64,000 bases of DNA from Branchiostoma floridae (Eukaryota; Chordata; Leptocardii; Amphioxiformes; Branchiostomatidae): NCBI RefSeq assembly GCF_000003815.2, contig NC_049991.1, forward strand, positions 15,518,202 through 15,582,201. Direction: 5' to 3'. This document shows, one piece after another, positions 37,201-49,680 of the stretch (within the stretch, counting starts at the first letter, position 1; each line of letters opens with the position of its first letter). A program made the position numbers and the translations under genes. The notes below the pieces were generated by a model, which was not told the DNA's origin, searched no databases, and saw only the letters and a list, made by a program, of their open reading frames with translations.

Positions 37201-37961
37201 TATTATTTGATTTTATATGATTGGGCAAGTTCAATGCATACTGATGGTTTACATTGCGTTAAACTTTAACCATGAAAATATGCAATATTTCCAACACAGC
37301 ACTTTGATGATATCAATTATCATGGTAAAGATGTATTATTCTGTTCTTTTTTGTAGCCTTCTGTTTGTACCAAATAATCAAATTTTCGCTCTTTCGTCTT
37401 TGTTTTGTTAGAAAGTAATTGATAAAACTTGTGAAGAACATTTAGACTTGTTTCTTCATTTTGACAATGAACTTTGAACTGAGTGTCTGAGAAAGGCTGA
37501 TGTAAAAATGTTTTGCCATGTTCATAAGTCAGATTGAATGCACAATTCTACTTTTAGATGGCCTTGAACCCTTAGTTCTGCTGTGTAAGCACCAGAAGTA
37601 GGAGATGAGGCTGAGTGAAAATGGGGTGGGGCCTGGGGCTGTGCAGTACGCGTCATGTGGCACCAAGGCACTCATCAAATTACACCCCCTGTTATTTCCC
37701 CCAAAATCTAACTATAAAGCAGAGAGTTGCCTTCATATAATCACACTCAATGTTGTTTAAAATCTTAACCTAAGACTTCGAAATCGGGCCCTATACGATT
37801 CTTACTTTGGGTCTATTCAAAATTGACTTGTAAACCATCACAACTTGATTTTGCTCGCTCCGTGCACTTTCTGGATGAGTGCAGTGGTTGTTACCTTGGT
37901 CTTGGTTCCAGCCAGCATACAGGAGGCCATTGTCATGCAGGCTGCTAGTTCCGATGTTCAT
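31286..37961 (-). CDS. WDR45B: WD repeat phosphoinositide-interacting protein, WDR45B/WIPI3 type
   Basis: Spliced CDS of 341 aa (human WDR45B 344). Exons: 37895-37961, 36793-36867, 36304-36396, 34510-34597, 33767-33861, 33167-33357, 32686-32771, 32206-32307, 31757-31878, 31286-31392; phases agree throughout. The ATG gives [20 protein letters not shown]. Signatures: [35 protein letters not shown]-like VMIWDD, the LRRG motif at about residues 221-224 (phosphoinositide-binding in PROPPINs), [13 protein letters not shown] and the C-terminal QFLEMTDDK. The family forms a seven-bladed propeller that binds PtdIns3P and PtdIns(3,5)P2 and acts in autophagy. Closer to WDR45B/WIPI3 than WIPI1/2 by length and sequence. 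Introns carry a MITE (33932-34214) and a GC-rich insertion (about 34678-35010). Confidence 0.95.
33932..34214. mobile_element. MITE with GTTATTTTACAACC termini
   Basis: GTTATTTTACAACCAAAAT at 33932-33950 faces its complement, ATTTTGGTTGTAAAATGAC, at 34196-34214. The interior has no coding capacity. It lies in a WDR45B intron. Confidence 0.75.
34678..35010. repeat. GC-rich repetitive insertion of unknown type
   Basis: Sharply more GC-rich than the surrounding intron. Built from related blocks containing GTGCGCCGAWA, CCGATAGTAGCC and CCGATAGGGGCTT. It includes a perfect 9-bp stem with a 5-base loop at 34955-34977 (CCGATAGGG / CCCTATCGG). Its boundaries and class are unclear. Confidence 0.6.
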
Positions 37962-39328
37962 GGTTGCAGCCAAGTCCGGGATGGCGTCTTATCTTGACCT
38001 TGACCGCCCTTTTTCTTGAAGAATTCTGATCGCTACAACTTTCCGCGTCCAACAGGAAATTACCCCGCCATTGCTAAATTTCTGACCTTTCACCCGTAAT
38101 ACATATCTCGTCATTCGTCACACTCGGATTACATGTTTACATGGGTGATATATAACTATTTAGTCATTATTTGTCCCCATATAAAACAAATAATGATAAA
38201 TTCTTAATGTAAATGATAAAGTTCTTATGGTTTTACCTGACAATTTAGAGATATCGAGACAGTGTTCCTAATCCATGGTTACAAGCGGCTCGAATCTGTG
38301 GACTCAAATTTTACGCTACATTATTGTTCCTGAAATAAACTCTCCGACATTTGGACACGCGGCTTCAATCTGCGTCTCCTCTTAGCTGCCGACTATCACG
38401 TCCTTTCTCCGACGCCTTCTGTGTTTTTCACCTCCAATCAAGGCAAGTATTTCGATCAAACAACTCGTCAAAGTGTTGGACGATGTTAAGTCCGCTATTG
38501 TGGTGTGAGCTCGTTGTTGTAAGTTCGCTATCAGAACCGGTTGGTGCTGAATATTTTGGCCCATGCCGGCCGGTTTCCTAAAATTGCTTTGCAATTGAGG
38601 TTGCATAAGCAGCCGCGCAGCGATTTCTAATCTGTCTCACTAACGGCTGGAATTTTCAGACTGCTGTGATGTCTTGATTAGCTACACTAAGTGGCAATTT
38701 CTAATCACCCAGGCTCTAGTTACTACATAATCATTAAATGTCAACATTAACGCTATAGAGATTGGTTAGGTTTGTAATTGTAAACAACGTTATAGGCCCA
38801 CATAACATTTAGAAACACAGAGGCACACAGGTAAGCTCAGGCTTAGTCATACTTTTTTAAAAATTCCACGGCGTGCTGCCTAGCATGCCTGGTCACAATG
38901 ATTTTTTCCAGAATGAGAGAAAAGGAGATCCAGACCAGATCAATAGATACGCTTGGGATTTTTTTATCATCAATAGTGTCAAAACTTTGCTTGCCATCCC
39001 TTCTATGCTGTTGTGCAACAGGATAAGTTATAAGCGATGTATGTATATATCTCAGACTCATAGATCATTTTGGCCAGATTCCCAGGGTATCACCACCCAC
39101 CGACTCCCTCAGTTCTTTCCAAGCAGAACCCCTGTCAGTGAAGGTTACCCATGGCCAGATGTTCTCATTTCCTGACAGATCCCCCGCGCTGACAACATGG
39201 CTGACAGGAGGAAGCTGGAAGGGTACCAGTTCTGGGAGGAGACCCTGAAGAAGGTTACATTGTCTCAGGAGAACTCCAGCCAGTAAAGGTTTAAATATGC
39301 TAACTCAGATGTTCTCATTCCCTGACAG
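37962..39328. promoter_or_regulatory. Divergent WDR45B/DUS1L promoter and DUS1L 5' UTR region
   Basis: About 1.4 kb between the two head-to-head start codons. The minus-strand gene starts immediately at the left. On the right, a non-coding DUS1L first exon probably lies within 38350-38440, but I cannot fix its ends. No TATA box or TCTCGCGAGA seen. The right end holds a duplicated start-codon exon (39145-39259). Confidence 0.45.
39145..39259 (+). repeat. DUS1L: Upstream copy of the DUS1L start-codon exon
   Basis: From CAGATGTTCTCATTTCCTGA through the acceptor CTGACAG, ATG (39197-39199), [19 protein letters not shown] and a GT, this repeats 39305-39405 with few changes. Read through, it encodes a 29-codon ORF ending at TAA. 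Spliced at AAG|GTTACA to the acceptor at 39328, it would join in frame to the second copy. Confidence 0.85.
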
Positions 39329-39346
39329 ATCCCCCAGGCTGACATC

Positions 39347-42300
39347 ATGGCTGACCGGAGGAAGCTGGAAGGGTACCAGTTCTGGGAGGAGACCCTGAAG
39401 AAGGCGCGCTACGTCGTGGCTCCCATGGTGGACCAGAGTGAGTTGCCATGGCGACTGCTGAGCCGCAGGCACGGCTGTCAGCTTGCTTACACGCCCATGT
39501 TCCACGCGGCGCTGTTTTCGCGGGAGGAAACGTACTTCAGGGATGCCATGCAGACGTGTCCCGAAGACCGACCGCTCATTGTGCAGGTTGTGCATAATCT
39601 TAAGTGACTGCTTCATAGTTGTCAAAGTGGCTACCAATAATGATGCTACCCAAGACATAGATATCTGTTCTGAGACATTTAATCTAACTTCCTGAGCAAT
39701 GTCATGGGAGAATTAGATCCCCCAATTCTAATAAGCTAAGGGGTCTTGAGGGGTCAATGATACGCATTCAGGGTAACCATTTTGATGTTGACAATGTTCA
39801 CAAATGATTTACTTAAAAAGTTAGAAGCATATTTCAAAAATATGATTTTTAAAATGATTGGCTGTGCAAAAATCAGAAGTAAGCCCCATTACAGCAAAAC
39901 TCCAGGTAAAAAAAATAGCTTCCAAAGTACATGTACCAACACATCCATAAATGTACTATAGTATAGTTCTGATTGTTGTTTCATCCACAGTTCTGTGCGA
40001 ATGACCCTGATATACTGGTGCAGGCAGCCCTGCTGGCTCAGGACCACTGCGACGCTATAGATCTCAACCTGGGATGTCCGCAGTCCATTGCTCGAAGGGG
40101 TAATGTTATTCATAGTCAAAACTGTTTTTGTCTATTTATTTGAGAAGGTGTTTCCCATCTCTCGATTTTTGTTCTCACATTTCTTGTTTTTAACAAGAAG
40201 GTACAGTTGTCAGTCAGAGTCTACAATTGGCATATTTCGAAGGATTTTTTTTATTACTTTTCCTTGTTCATGTAGCTTTGGTACTCTTAGCATCAGGTAC
40301 TAAGTGTTTAAGCTATAGGGCTTTGTAGCACAGCACAGCATACTGAGAAATTTTTTTGTTATTGACAGGTCACTATGGAGCGTTTCTCCAGGATGACTGG
40401 GATCTGATCCGTAGGTTGGGTGAGTCAAGTGTTCTGCATCAGTTGCTAGTCTAGTACCATCAACAACTGAGTAAAGTGGTCGCTGAACATGCTGCCAAGC
40501 ATGTGACCTATCCTGTTTCCTAGAATGAATATTGGAGATACCAAAAAATTGCATTTATTGCAATCAAAATTATTTAACCAAATCTTATCAGCAGCAATAT
40601 GAACATCCAAACGTATTGCACATCACCTTCAGAGTCATATGTATTTATAGTTGCAGTCGATGTGACTTGAGACCTTTCGACTTTCATGGGGTTGTGTCGT
40701 GTAATGGCAGGGAAAAATGTCACTTATCTTGTGCCCTTGGGAAAGGCACATTACACAACTTTCCTCACTTCACTCAGGTGAAAAGGAGTACTAGTACCTA
40801 GCTTAGGTTAGGGCTGAATAGGATGCTAAATTGAGATCCTTTGTTTAGATAAAGCCACACCTTGACCATGTTTAAGACCATATTGTCTCATTCCCCAGTG
40901 TCTGCCGTGCATGAACGGTGTTCAGTGCCTGTAACCTGTAAGATTCGAGTCTTCCAAGATGTGAAGAGGACAGTGGAGTATGCTCAGATGCTGGAGAAAG
41001 CAGGATGCCAGGTACTAATATGCTCATGAAGTCATTATTTCAGCGGTGCTTTTTATATGTTGAAATTTTTACTAAAAGTCTTCTGCAATTACAGTTGATA
41101 TTTAATTTTTGATCACACTATGTAAGAAATGAAAACATTGATACTTGTGGAATTTATTTGTTTATCGATTTAAGAAGGTACATGTACTAAGTGTAAAATG
41201 TGAATGTATTTGGACATTTAGTTCCACCCGGTTTTGTTCTCTCCTTTGGGGATTAAACTTTGTGAGTACCACACCTGTGTAAGACAAAGAATGGTGTTGA
41301 TCTGATTGATGCTCTGTTGCTGCAGCTCCTGACGGTCCATGGACGTACCAAGGAACAGAAGGGGAGTCTGACAGGTCTGGCCAGCTGGGAGCACATCAAA
41401 GCTGTCAAGTAAGCACTTACATTTGTATCTGTCGTAAGCCTCCGTCACAAATCAAGAACCGAGTTCGGCTGACGTGTCGTTGAACTTGGAGCTGCTCCAA
41501 GTTGCTGACGTCTCGTGGATTACTAGGGCTTTGGGTAATTTTTAGCAGCTCGTCTGTGGGATTCAAACCTCTGAGATGTCAACTGTGCACCAAAAAGGTA
41601 GAAAAGACTTTCCAGAATGATACACCGAGCCTAGTCCAATTTGTGATGGGGCAGATTTTCAGCAAGAAGTATGGTTGACGCTAGGGTGATTTTGAATTTT
41701 ATATGCAGGCAGTAGGAAATTTTTGTGTGTGTATTAAGTAATGGTTAGAAAGGCGAGAAAATAAGAAAATTACACGACCGGAAAAGTTTTACAATTTTTG
41801 GTTAAACTGACATAAACATTTTATGAAATTTTGCACAAAGGTAACCCTCATTAGTTATACTTACAGTCCCAGAGTAAAATGAACTCTGTTAGTAGCCAAC
41901 AGATAGATTTAAACTCCTGTACACCAGTGTTAATGGTTTATCATTACAGGGACAGTGTGAAGATCCCTGTCTTTGCCAATGGGAACATCTTAAACCTGCA
42001 GAGTGTTGAGAGGTGTATGAAGGAAACGGGGACGGATGGAATCATGACAGCAGGTGGGTCAATAAGGAAGTTTTCATGGCAAAGTTCTATTTTTCTGCGA
42101 CAAGAATAATACATTTACTGTGCTGCAAGTTTGAAATTATGTTTGTGGCCATGGACATTTGGTCATAGAGGTGAGAGATGACTTTTGGCTTTTGTATTGT
42201 TGAAACCTTCCAACTGATTTAAACATGTGCTTTATAAAGGATAGTTGGGCAAACTTTAAGTCAGAAATTTCATGGAGAAGTAAAAGCCAGAAGTATATGT

Positions 42301-45300
42301 ATAACAGTCTTGCTGCTAATTTGAAAGTTCATTTCAAATCATTAGCAATGGTTTATGTGGCCTGATGTAAGTGGCCAGACTGGCCTCTTAAGTTCCTCTC
42401 ACAGAAAGGCAATCTACATTGGGGCACACTAATGTCTGTAAGGTCACATGATCGAGTTGCTTGGTCACTTAAATTCTGAGGAAGACAGCAGTAGGACTGT
42501 CCAAAGCTTATTTTGTTTCAGTTGTAACTCTGTTCTGTCTCACTGTTGCTTCCCCAGAGGGAAACCTGCACAACCCTGCCCTGTTTGAAGGGAAGAACCC
42601 GCCTGTGTGGGAGATGGCTGACGAGTATTTGCAGCTGGTCAGGGAGAACCCATGTCAGCTGTCTGCAGTCAGGGGGCATCTCTTCAAACTCTGGCACCAC
42701 AGGTATACAAGAGTAGTTGTCAATCCCTGTGTAAGTGGATATTTCTGTATTAACCATCAAAATGCCTAAAGATAGCCTTCCGTTCTGAAGTCTAAAATAG
42801 AGAAGGTTCATATTCCTGATGGTATTACCACACTAAAACATTCTGTGTGTAAGATTTGAAAAGTTTGATATACCAAAGACTGTCTAGAAGTAGACTTAGT
42901 TTCTGCCTGACAGTTGCCATTGATTCAGGGACATTGACACATTACATGTACCTTCTTCCCAGCCTTCAGATCCACACAGACATGCGGACTGCCTTGGCAC
43001 AGGGCAAGACTTTCGAAAGCCTAGTTGAAGTGTCTGAAGAAATGAAGAAACGCTGTCAGGTAGGGATGCCTGTCTTGTCAGAGGTTGCAGTGCTGTTGAT
43101 GCATCTAATAGTGTTAAACAATTCATTTACTGCATAGATTATCTTGGTGACTACTACACACTTGGTGACTATTCCACACTTTTTTTCAGGAGGAGGCGTC
43201 CAAGCCTGGTGCAGATCAGCCGACTAACGGCCTACCCTTCCCACACTGGATCTGTCAGCCGTACATCAGGCCAAGGTATGTTTGTATGGCGAGGGAGAAA
43301 GGATCCATGACCCATTAATTCTGTCATCATTGTTGTACAGAGATAGATCTTCTTTACTCACACTTAGTATCTGGTTTTACATCTCTTGTTCCCTGGGGAG
43401 GGTTAGACATGCTTGCACTGGATGAGGAGGCAGGCTGTCTTATGGTTTGGCATTGTGTAATATGAGGATGTGGAGATCTTCCCTTATGTTGTCTGTTAAT
43501 CTCTTATTTGGTTGCTGATGTGGATGTTTTCCCTTTTTTCTTCAAATATTGCATGTAGTATTGTACTAATTTGTAGATATGTGAAAATCAATCGGTAATA
43601 GCTTGAATACCATCCTCTCCAGTTTATGCACTCTTCCACTGACTTGTTCACACCATGGAGTGTAAACATACAAGGATAGTTATTATAAATGCATATGACT
43701 GGTGCAATGGTAGCTTATAAGAAATATTTCATGCTCTTTTGTGTAATTACATTATTATTACAGGGGTGATCAGAAAGAGAGGGAGCAGGCCAACAAGGAG
43801 CGACCACCAAAACGGCACTTAAATCAGGAAGGAGAAAATGCTGGGTTGTCGCGGAACCAGATCAAACGGAGGATGCGCTACCCGCACAAAAACTTCCTTA
43901 GCAAAGGTGAATGGTTACTGGCATCAGGACAGCAAGTACACAGTAATAATTAACTTCAAAAGATTGTTAACCACAAGGTTTCCAAATTCATCTAATTATC
44001 ATATGATAGGATAAAGGTGGCTATAAAACTTAAAAGTACTCAATATCTAATAGATGAATATAAAAATTTAGCATTTAGATTTCTAGATTATGATGGTTTT
44101 GATTGATATCAATGCAACCACTCGTAAAACACTTGTCAGTGCACTGGTTTACTGGTGATTGTGCGTGGAATTTGGAGAACATCAAAATGTCTTCTTTAAT
44201 GGTGTGTTACGCTAGATATGGTTAACAATACTGTGTCCTATGTCCTGTATTTAGGGTTGGGGCCATGGATTGCTTGTGAGAAGTGTGGAAACCCAAAGGT
44301 GAGAACTTGCTAAATTTTTAGTAGTTTTTTTTCTTCACTTTATCCAGGTAAAGAGCTGTATTCTTAGGCAGGAACATGGGTCGATTCTCAATTTCAGCAG
44401 ATACATGTAAATGGTTAATTTGAAAGGTTCAGAGGGGCTGAACATAGTAAGGTAATACAGATAACTACATTCCAAAGAACTATATATAGAAGAAATATGT
44501 AAGCTGTTGCTTTAAGTTTTTATGTCTTTTTATTTGATTTCCAGGGCCTGAACTGTGTCTTTAGCTTGTGTCGAGCCTGCTGTAAGGTCCAGGCACATGC
44601 AGAGAAGATGGACTGTCCAAGTGAGTCACAGATTTCAGAACAAAGTGTTGCTTCTAATTAACTAAGCTTAGCCACAATTGTTACTTATTGCAGCTTCCTT
44701 TGTTGAGATGAACATAACGTTGCCTTAGATGCTTAGTTCTTGAGACTCGTTAATGTCATCATCATCAGTCCCTTAGCTTTGTAGATAGTGAAATGTTTTT
44801 AATGTTGTAGGATTGTCAAGGAGGCTGGTACAGAACCAACCACATTTTTGGTAACAAGACAGCGGAGTTGCACACAAATCAGATTTTGATTGCATAACGA
44901 TGCCCCAATGAGCACTTTATAGCAACAAGTTGTTGAAGACACACTGAAATGTTGCTTTCAATCACTGCTTAGGTCACCGACTCTGGTTTAAAACCAAGGA
45001 GGAGCGACGAAGGTTATGGGAGGAAAAGAAGCACCAAAAACAACAAGAAAACACAAGCAATGAACATGAAGACAACACATCACCTGATCCAGACAATCCA
45101 AATAATTCTGTAAAGAATGAAGATGGCTCACTGACTACTCAGGTTGAGGAGAAGTGTGAAGTAAATGGGAAAGAGACTCAGGCCTCTCAGCATGGAGGCG
45201 GCCCAGTTCTGTCAGAAAAGGCCCCTGTGGTGCCGCCTCATCATCAACAAGACCCCAAAGGTGCAGAGGCAGATGATAAGATGCCTGATATTAAAAATGG

Positions 45301-45352
45301 TGACATTCAGGACTCCCCACCTACCAAAGTGTGCCTGCTTGATACAGACTGA
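39347..45352 (+). CDS. DUS1L: tRNA-dihydrouridine synthase 1-like
   Basis: Spliced CDS of 556 aa (human about 473). Exons: 39347-39586, 39991-40099, 40369-40419, 40899-41011, 41326-41408, 41950-42053, 42558-42702, 42963-43059, 43190-43275, 43764-43906, 44255-44298, 44545-44620, 44973-45352; phases agree. The N-terminal TIM-barrel has the FMN-site [12 protein letters not shown], the NLGCPQ motif whose Cys (about residue 109) is the conserved acid/base of Dus enzymes, [18 protein letters not shown] and FANGNI. The C-terminal half has a Cys-rich CEKC...CRACC...MDC module, then a Glu/Lys/Asn-rich tail of about 120 residues that accounts for the extra length. The family reduces U16/U17 in tRNA D-loops with NADPH and FMN. 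The start codon was taken from the second of two duplicated copies because only it continues into the enzyme. AATAAA at 45469-45474. Confidence 0.95.
40640..40810 (+). mobile_element. tRNA-derived SINE copy (partial)
   Basis: Shares the body TTGGGAAAGGCACATTACAC, CTTTCCTCACTTCACTCAGG and GAGTACCTAGCTT-like blocks with the SINE at 7838-8080. The head is less well preserved. It lies in a DUS1L intron. Confidence 0.65.
41430..41652. mobile_element. Possible MITE in DUS1L intron
   Basis: CCTCCGTCACAAATC at the left faces AATTTGTGATGGGG at the right as a short imperfect inverted repeat. The enclosed DNA is GC-richer than its surroundings and non-coding. Confidence 0.4.
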
Positions 45353-45468
45353 GACACTACTAGGGGCAGGCCGTAGGGGGGACTCCGAAGTTAAGGCTGG
45401 AGTAAACATCTAAGCACAACAAGTAACAAAAGAACAGGAAGCAAAGGAGGAAAATGGTACATGGACCA

Positions 45469-45474
45469 AATAAA
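45469..45474 (+). promoter_or_regulatory. DUS1L polyadenylation signal (proximal)
   Basis: AATAAA 117 bp after the stop codon. Other AATAAA hexamers downstream (about 46022 and 47550) could serve longer 3' UTRs. Confidence 0.55.
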
Positions 45475-46470
45475 GCCAGGGTATTGCAATTGTTCAGAAA
45501 ATGTCATAAATATTCTCACAATTTAGTTGTTAGGTCATCTTTTGATGAATAAGAAAAGGAAAAGTTATGGTGAATTACATTGTAAGTCTTAATTTAGCTT
45601 ATTATTGTACTTATTTAGCAATGTTAGTTTACTATTGTTGAAAGCAATGATTTGTAGCAATGAAGTTGAAGTAGTATGCTGTACAGTCTATCATTTGCAG
45701 CTTTATCATACCACAATTCTAGATTAGTCACAGCATCCAAGTCTACATGAACCAACATGTATTACAGTCAAGACGCAAATTTAAAAGTGAACGCAATTAT
45801 AGTGATTCATAGAAACTTGAGTCTGATGTTTACCTCTGTTTCATGCTACATTTGTAAGTCATTTATTTCAACTTTGTCAGAACAGTCTTTGTCAGAAATG
45901 TCTCTAAACATTTGTAGCAACCTTTTATGTAAAAGAAGACAGTATGTACTGTTTTTATGATGGTGCAACATGAAGAGCAGCTCAATGTGATAAGCCCAGG
46001 CAAGTTCTTAGATGAGTATATAATAAATTTCTGACAGCCTGCTTCAGCAGAACTATTTATATGTAATTCAACAAAGAATTGGGTATTTGGAAAAAGTCCG
46101 TAAACAGTAACTATTTTGTCTATTTCTAAATGGTGTAATGAGAAAGTTTGTATCGGCCAGTGTGTGCTTTATGAAGTCGAGCGTGCTTTAAATGTTTTGA
46201 GAGGGAAGCTATCACTGGAGATGCAGTGTAACAAAACTGTTATTGACGAAGTATTGTAAAGTCTTCATCATCTGTAAAATCAGTACTATCAGTATCCTTT
46301 TATACATTGTATGTAGAAAGGATTGAAAGAAGAATTGGTCTGGGAAAGTAGTTTCTAGTTGTGCATATTATTCAAGTAAGCAGATACTACATGGACTTAT
46401 GGAAATATTCTGGCTAGCTCACAGTCAATAACTCTGATTGGAGAATGTTATGACACAATTGTACTTACAT

Positions 46471-46811
46471 CAGGGCTTTAGCCAGCTCGAAATTTTTTTC
46501 CGTCAGCCAATTACAATCGTCGCGAAAACCGCGAAAATTAATTAGAAGGACTGAACTGAGACCTTGAAAAACGGGTTTTAATGAGATTATCGTATGCGAA
46601 AGGGCGCCGACACACATTGTCAACAATCATTACAATAGCAAAACAAACAGTGTGTGGCTTTTGGTGGTCGTGGACGGCGTCACCAAGCCGCCTCTAGCTT
46701 CTACCAAGGATTTTTGTCCGTCAAGGTTGACGGATTGGTTTTACAATTTTTCCGTCAGACACAGCACATTTCCGTCAATTGACGGAAAAACGGACGCTGG
46801 CTACAGCCCTG
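46471..46811. mobile_element. hAT-like MITE with perfect 8-bp target duplication
   Basis: Ends are CAGGGCTTTAGCCAGC and GCTGGCTACAGCCCTG. The flanks ACTTACAT at 46463-46470 and 46812-46819 are identical, the 8-bp duplication expected of hAT transposition. Several CCGTCA repeats lie inside near the ends. No transposase. Confidence 0.92.
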
Positions 46812-48888
46812 ACTTACATGTAATCTTGCTTCTTCCTTAGTTTAACTGAATAATTTCCCTGCTATTATCCAATTTGTATCTCTGTCTTCATGTACTCTAG
46901 AAATTTATGCCACGAACAATGTTTGTGTGAAGCTTGGTACACTGGCGGACTAAAAACAGTTCAGTCCCCAAATCCATGTAGCCCTTCCATCAGCTTCATT
47001 TATGCAGCTAACTTAGACTGCTGTTGTGACTTCCGGTTTATCCAGCTTAGAACTACCCACATATTAGTAAGTTTAAAACATTCAGAAAAGATGCACTCAT
47101 TTATTGTAGTTGTCTGTAGACTTTTGTCATTTTTTAAAAACATACCCTACATTTTACTTTAAAAAGATCTGAATGAAGTACATGCTAGTTCTTGCCATAG
47201 GTACTTACTTAGTGGTACCGGTATATGAATTTCTCTGTTTTTTCTCAATAGCACAAGTATTTCAATGATGAACTGGGCTTTTAGCTCAGGGAGATTCCAA
47301 TCAAGTACAAGGGGCAGAATATTTATTGGTACTCCGACCATCCCACCCTAAATACAGATTTTGCACAATTTTTATTATTCATCTACTGTTTACATTATTA
47401 AATGTCTGCATTCTGTTGTTTATTCAGACATGACTACATACGTGTATGAAAAGCTGGTGCTAACTTCATTTGTGGTACATGTATCTGGGTGTTTTGTAAT
47501 TTGTTAATTATTGTTAAAGAATTGTTTGAGAATTGTCCTTTTCAGAGGAAATAAACCAAGCAACAATTATCCCAATGGTGAACTTCATTAAACAATTTTA
47601 TTGTGTTGAAGGGAAGACCAGCAGATTGGTATCCATACCTTTTATATTTGTAAAGTCTTTGTCCTCTCTGTAAATAGCTTCTGGCGTGGCAGGACAGAGA
47701 TTCTTTCACTGCCTTCCACAAGTGTTGGTGTAATTTGTTCAGGCGGAAGGGCAGATTCGCTATTTTAACACATCGCAGCCAGGTTTTATGCCAGGGATGT
47801 CTCATGTTGGATACTTTACTAGCTATCATACAGAGGGTTGTGTCCGCCCGTTGGTGCGAAGACTGGCCGCAAAGCGTTGGAAATAGCGAATCTTAATGTG
47901 GTTTGGTCCTTTGGCTAAAAGACCATGTTTCCTGCCACTTGAAAACATGCTTGGTAGACAGACTAAACCTACAGGTATTCTGTTCCCCAACTCTATTCAC
48001 CTGTTTATTTTAACTGCAAAATAAATCTTACAGTAGTCCCGATAGGCTACCGCTGCCTGGTTCCCTGAATTAAGTAAAATACATAAGTCAATTATACCAA
48101 ACACACAGGTACAGTTCATCCATTTATTTACATTCATCCACTTGAATTGACAGAAGAAAGGTTCTTTCCTCTTCTCTGAGGATTGCCTTGGTTTTCTTAT
48201 CAAAAATTAACTGAAGAAGTATATACAAGTCTTTCAAGACATGCTGTACTGTACTTACTAGAAGACTGCATTGGAGTTACTGAGCAACTTTTACATCTTC
48301 CAACTCAAATTGCAAAGTGATACAAACCAAAATTCATTCATTTTTACAAACTACAAAGGAAATTATCCATGTTCATAGTATCATACTCCTCAGCAGCATG
48401 GCAAACATTGACCCCATCATCTGAAATACTTGGTAAACTCAGGAAGATCAAATGAGGCTTGGGACTGTACCAGTCTACATGGCAGTATTAATTAGCTTTG
48501 ACTCGTCTCATCCATTGCCTTTAGTAATAAGTGCATACTAAATACACCTGGTGAATGCACATTCAACTAACTTTAATTTTTTTTTCAAATCTAACAAATA
48601 CTTTTAGACAAAGCAATGGAACAATAGATATTGGCAGTTACTTGTGACCATCAAAGTTTCTACCTTGTTGGTTTAGCCTCCTTTTTTCTCTCCTTGCACA
48701 AAACCCACCATAGCAAGCAGTAGGCATTTTCGCTTGCTTGCACTTACACAGGAAGGTTTTAAAGAGGGCAGCCACAGGTGGTATAATTTTCCAAATATAG
48801 ATTGGCACTTATCTTGATCATCATAACAAATCCGTTCACAGTTCTACGCTTTCACAATGGACTTGACCTTCGAGGAACTATCTTTATT

Positions 48889-48926
48889 ATATTTCAGCCA
48901 TACCATATATGGTATGGTGAAATATA
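48889..48926. repeat. Imperfect 37-bp palindrome
   Basis: ATATTTCA, CCATACCATA / TATGGTATGG and TGAAATAT form inverted arms around the centre with one unpaired base. A (TTTC)n microsatellite follows at about 48943-48969. Confidence 0.7.
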
Positions 48927-49017
48927 TTGTATTCGTAATGTTTCTTTCTTTCTTTCTTTCTTTCTTTCTCCTGTCAAATCTTCAAAGCGATTCATCTCCG
49001 TCGTTCCGTGACCGAAT

Positions 49018-49680
49018 GACCTGAAATTTGGCACAAGGGTAGAGTGGGTCAATACCAAGGTGCTGTTTTCTCAATTTTTTTATATCTGCCTCTAAAATGA
49101 TTTTATTGAAGTTTAAAGGTCATGTTTTGACCAAAACGGTATATTGTGGCCCCCTGTTCCCTTGAATTACAATGGAATGACCTTAAATTTGGTGTAGATA
49201 GGCATTAGATAGTTGGTAAAATGATCCAAGTAAAATTTTGGGCATAAACTACTTTAAAATGCTTAATTTCAGCGCTTTTCTGAGGGGAAATTGGTTTTCT
49301 TTCGGCTTCCTGCCGTGAACTCCAGTGACCCCAGAGCCCACACGTGCCAGGTGCCAGCGGTCTGGGGAGAGCGAGAGATAATTACTTTATGGACGCCAGC
49401 CAATCAGCGACGAGAAAGGCGAATGCTAGTTAATATTCATAAGCGGGGCCTTGCAATCCCGTATATACACAAATAGATGCATATTACAGCCTTACAGTCC
49501 CCTTTGCCGGGTTTGAAATTGTAGTTTGCGAGGATTTGGAGTTCAGACAGGGTCATTTGAGCGGTAGCGGACGGTACGCGTGCATTGAACGTTAGTGTCG
49601 ATGAATTTACCAACATTCCGCATGGCACTATCAATCATTTTCGGCAGATTTGGACAGGGAAAATTGGACGGCTTGCGTTT
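49018..49680 (+). repeat. Dispersed 660-bp sequence, copy A
   Basis: Nearly the same sequence is found inverted at 55848-56514 inside a Harbinger-like element. The shared part starts GACCTGAAATTTGGCACAAG and ends around GGACAGGGAAAA. Copy A itself has no terminal inverted repeats in view. Its right half has a promoter-like look (ATTGG boxes, TATATA) followed by a short open frame. Confidence 0.85.

Noticed and set aside
47542-47829. 95-codon minus-strand ORF (MIASKVSNMRHPW...)
   Set aside because: Basic and fairly protein-like, but no family recognised, no splice or promoter support, and it lies in a repeat-bearing spacer.
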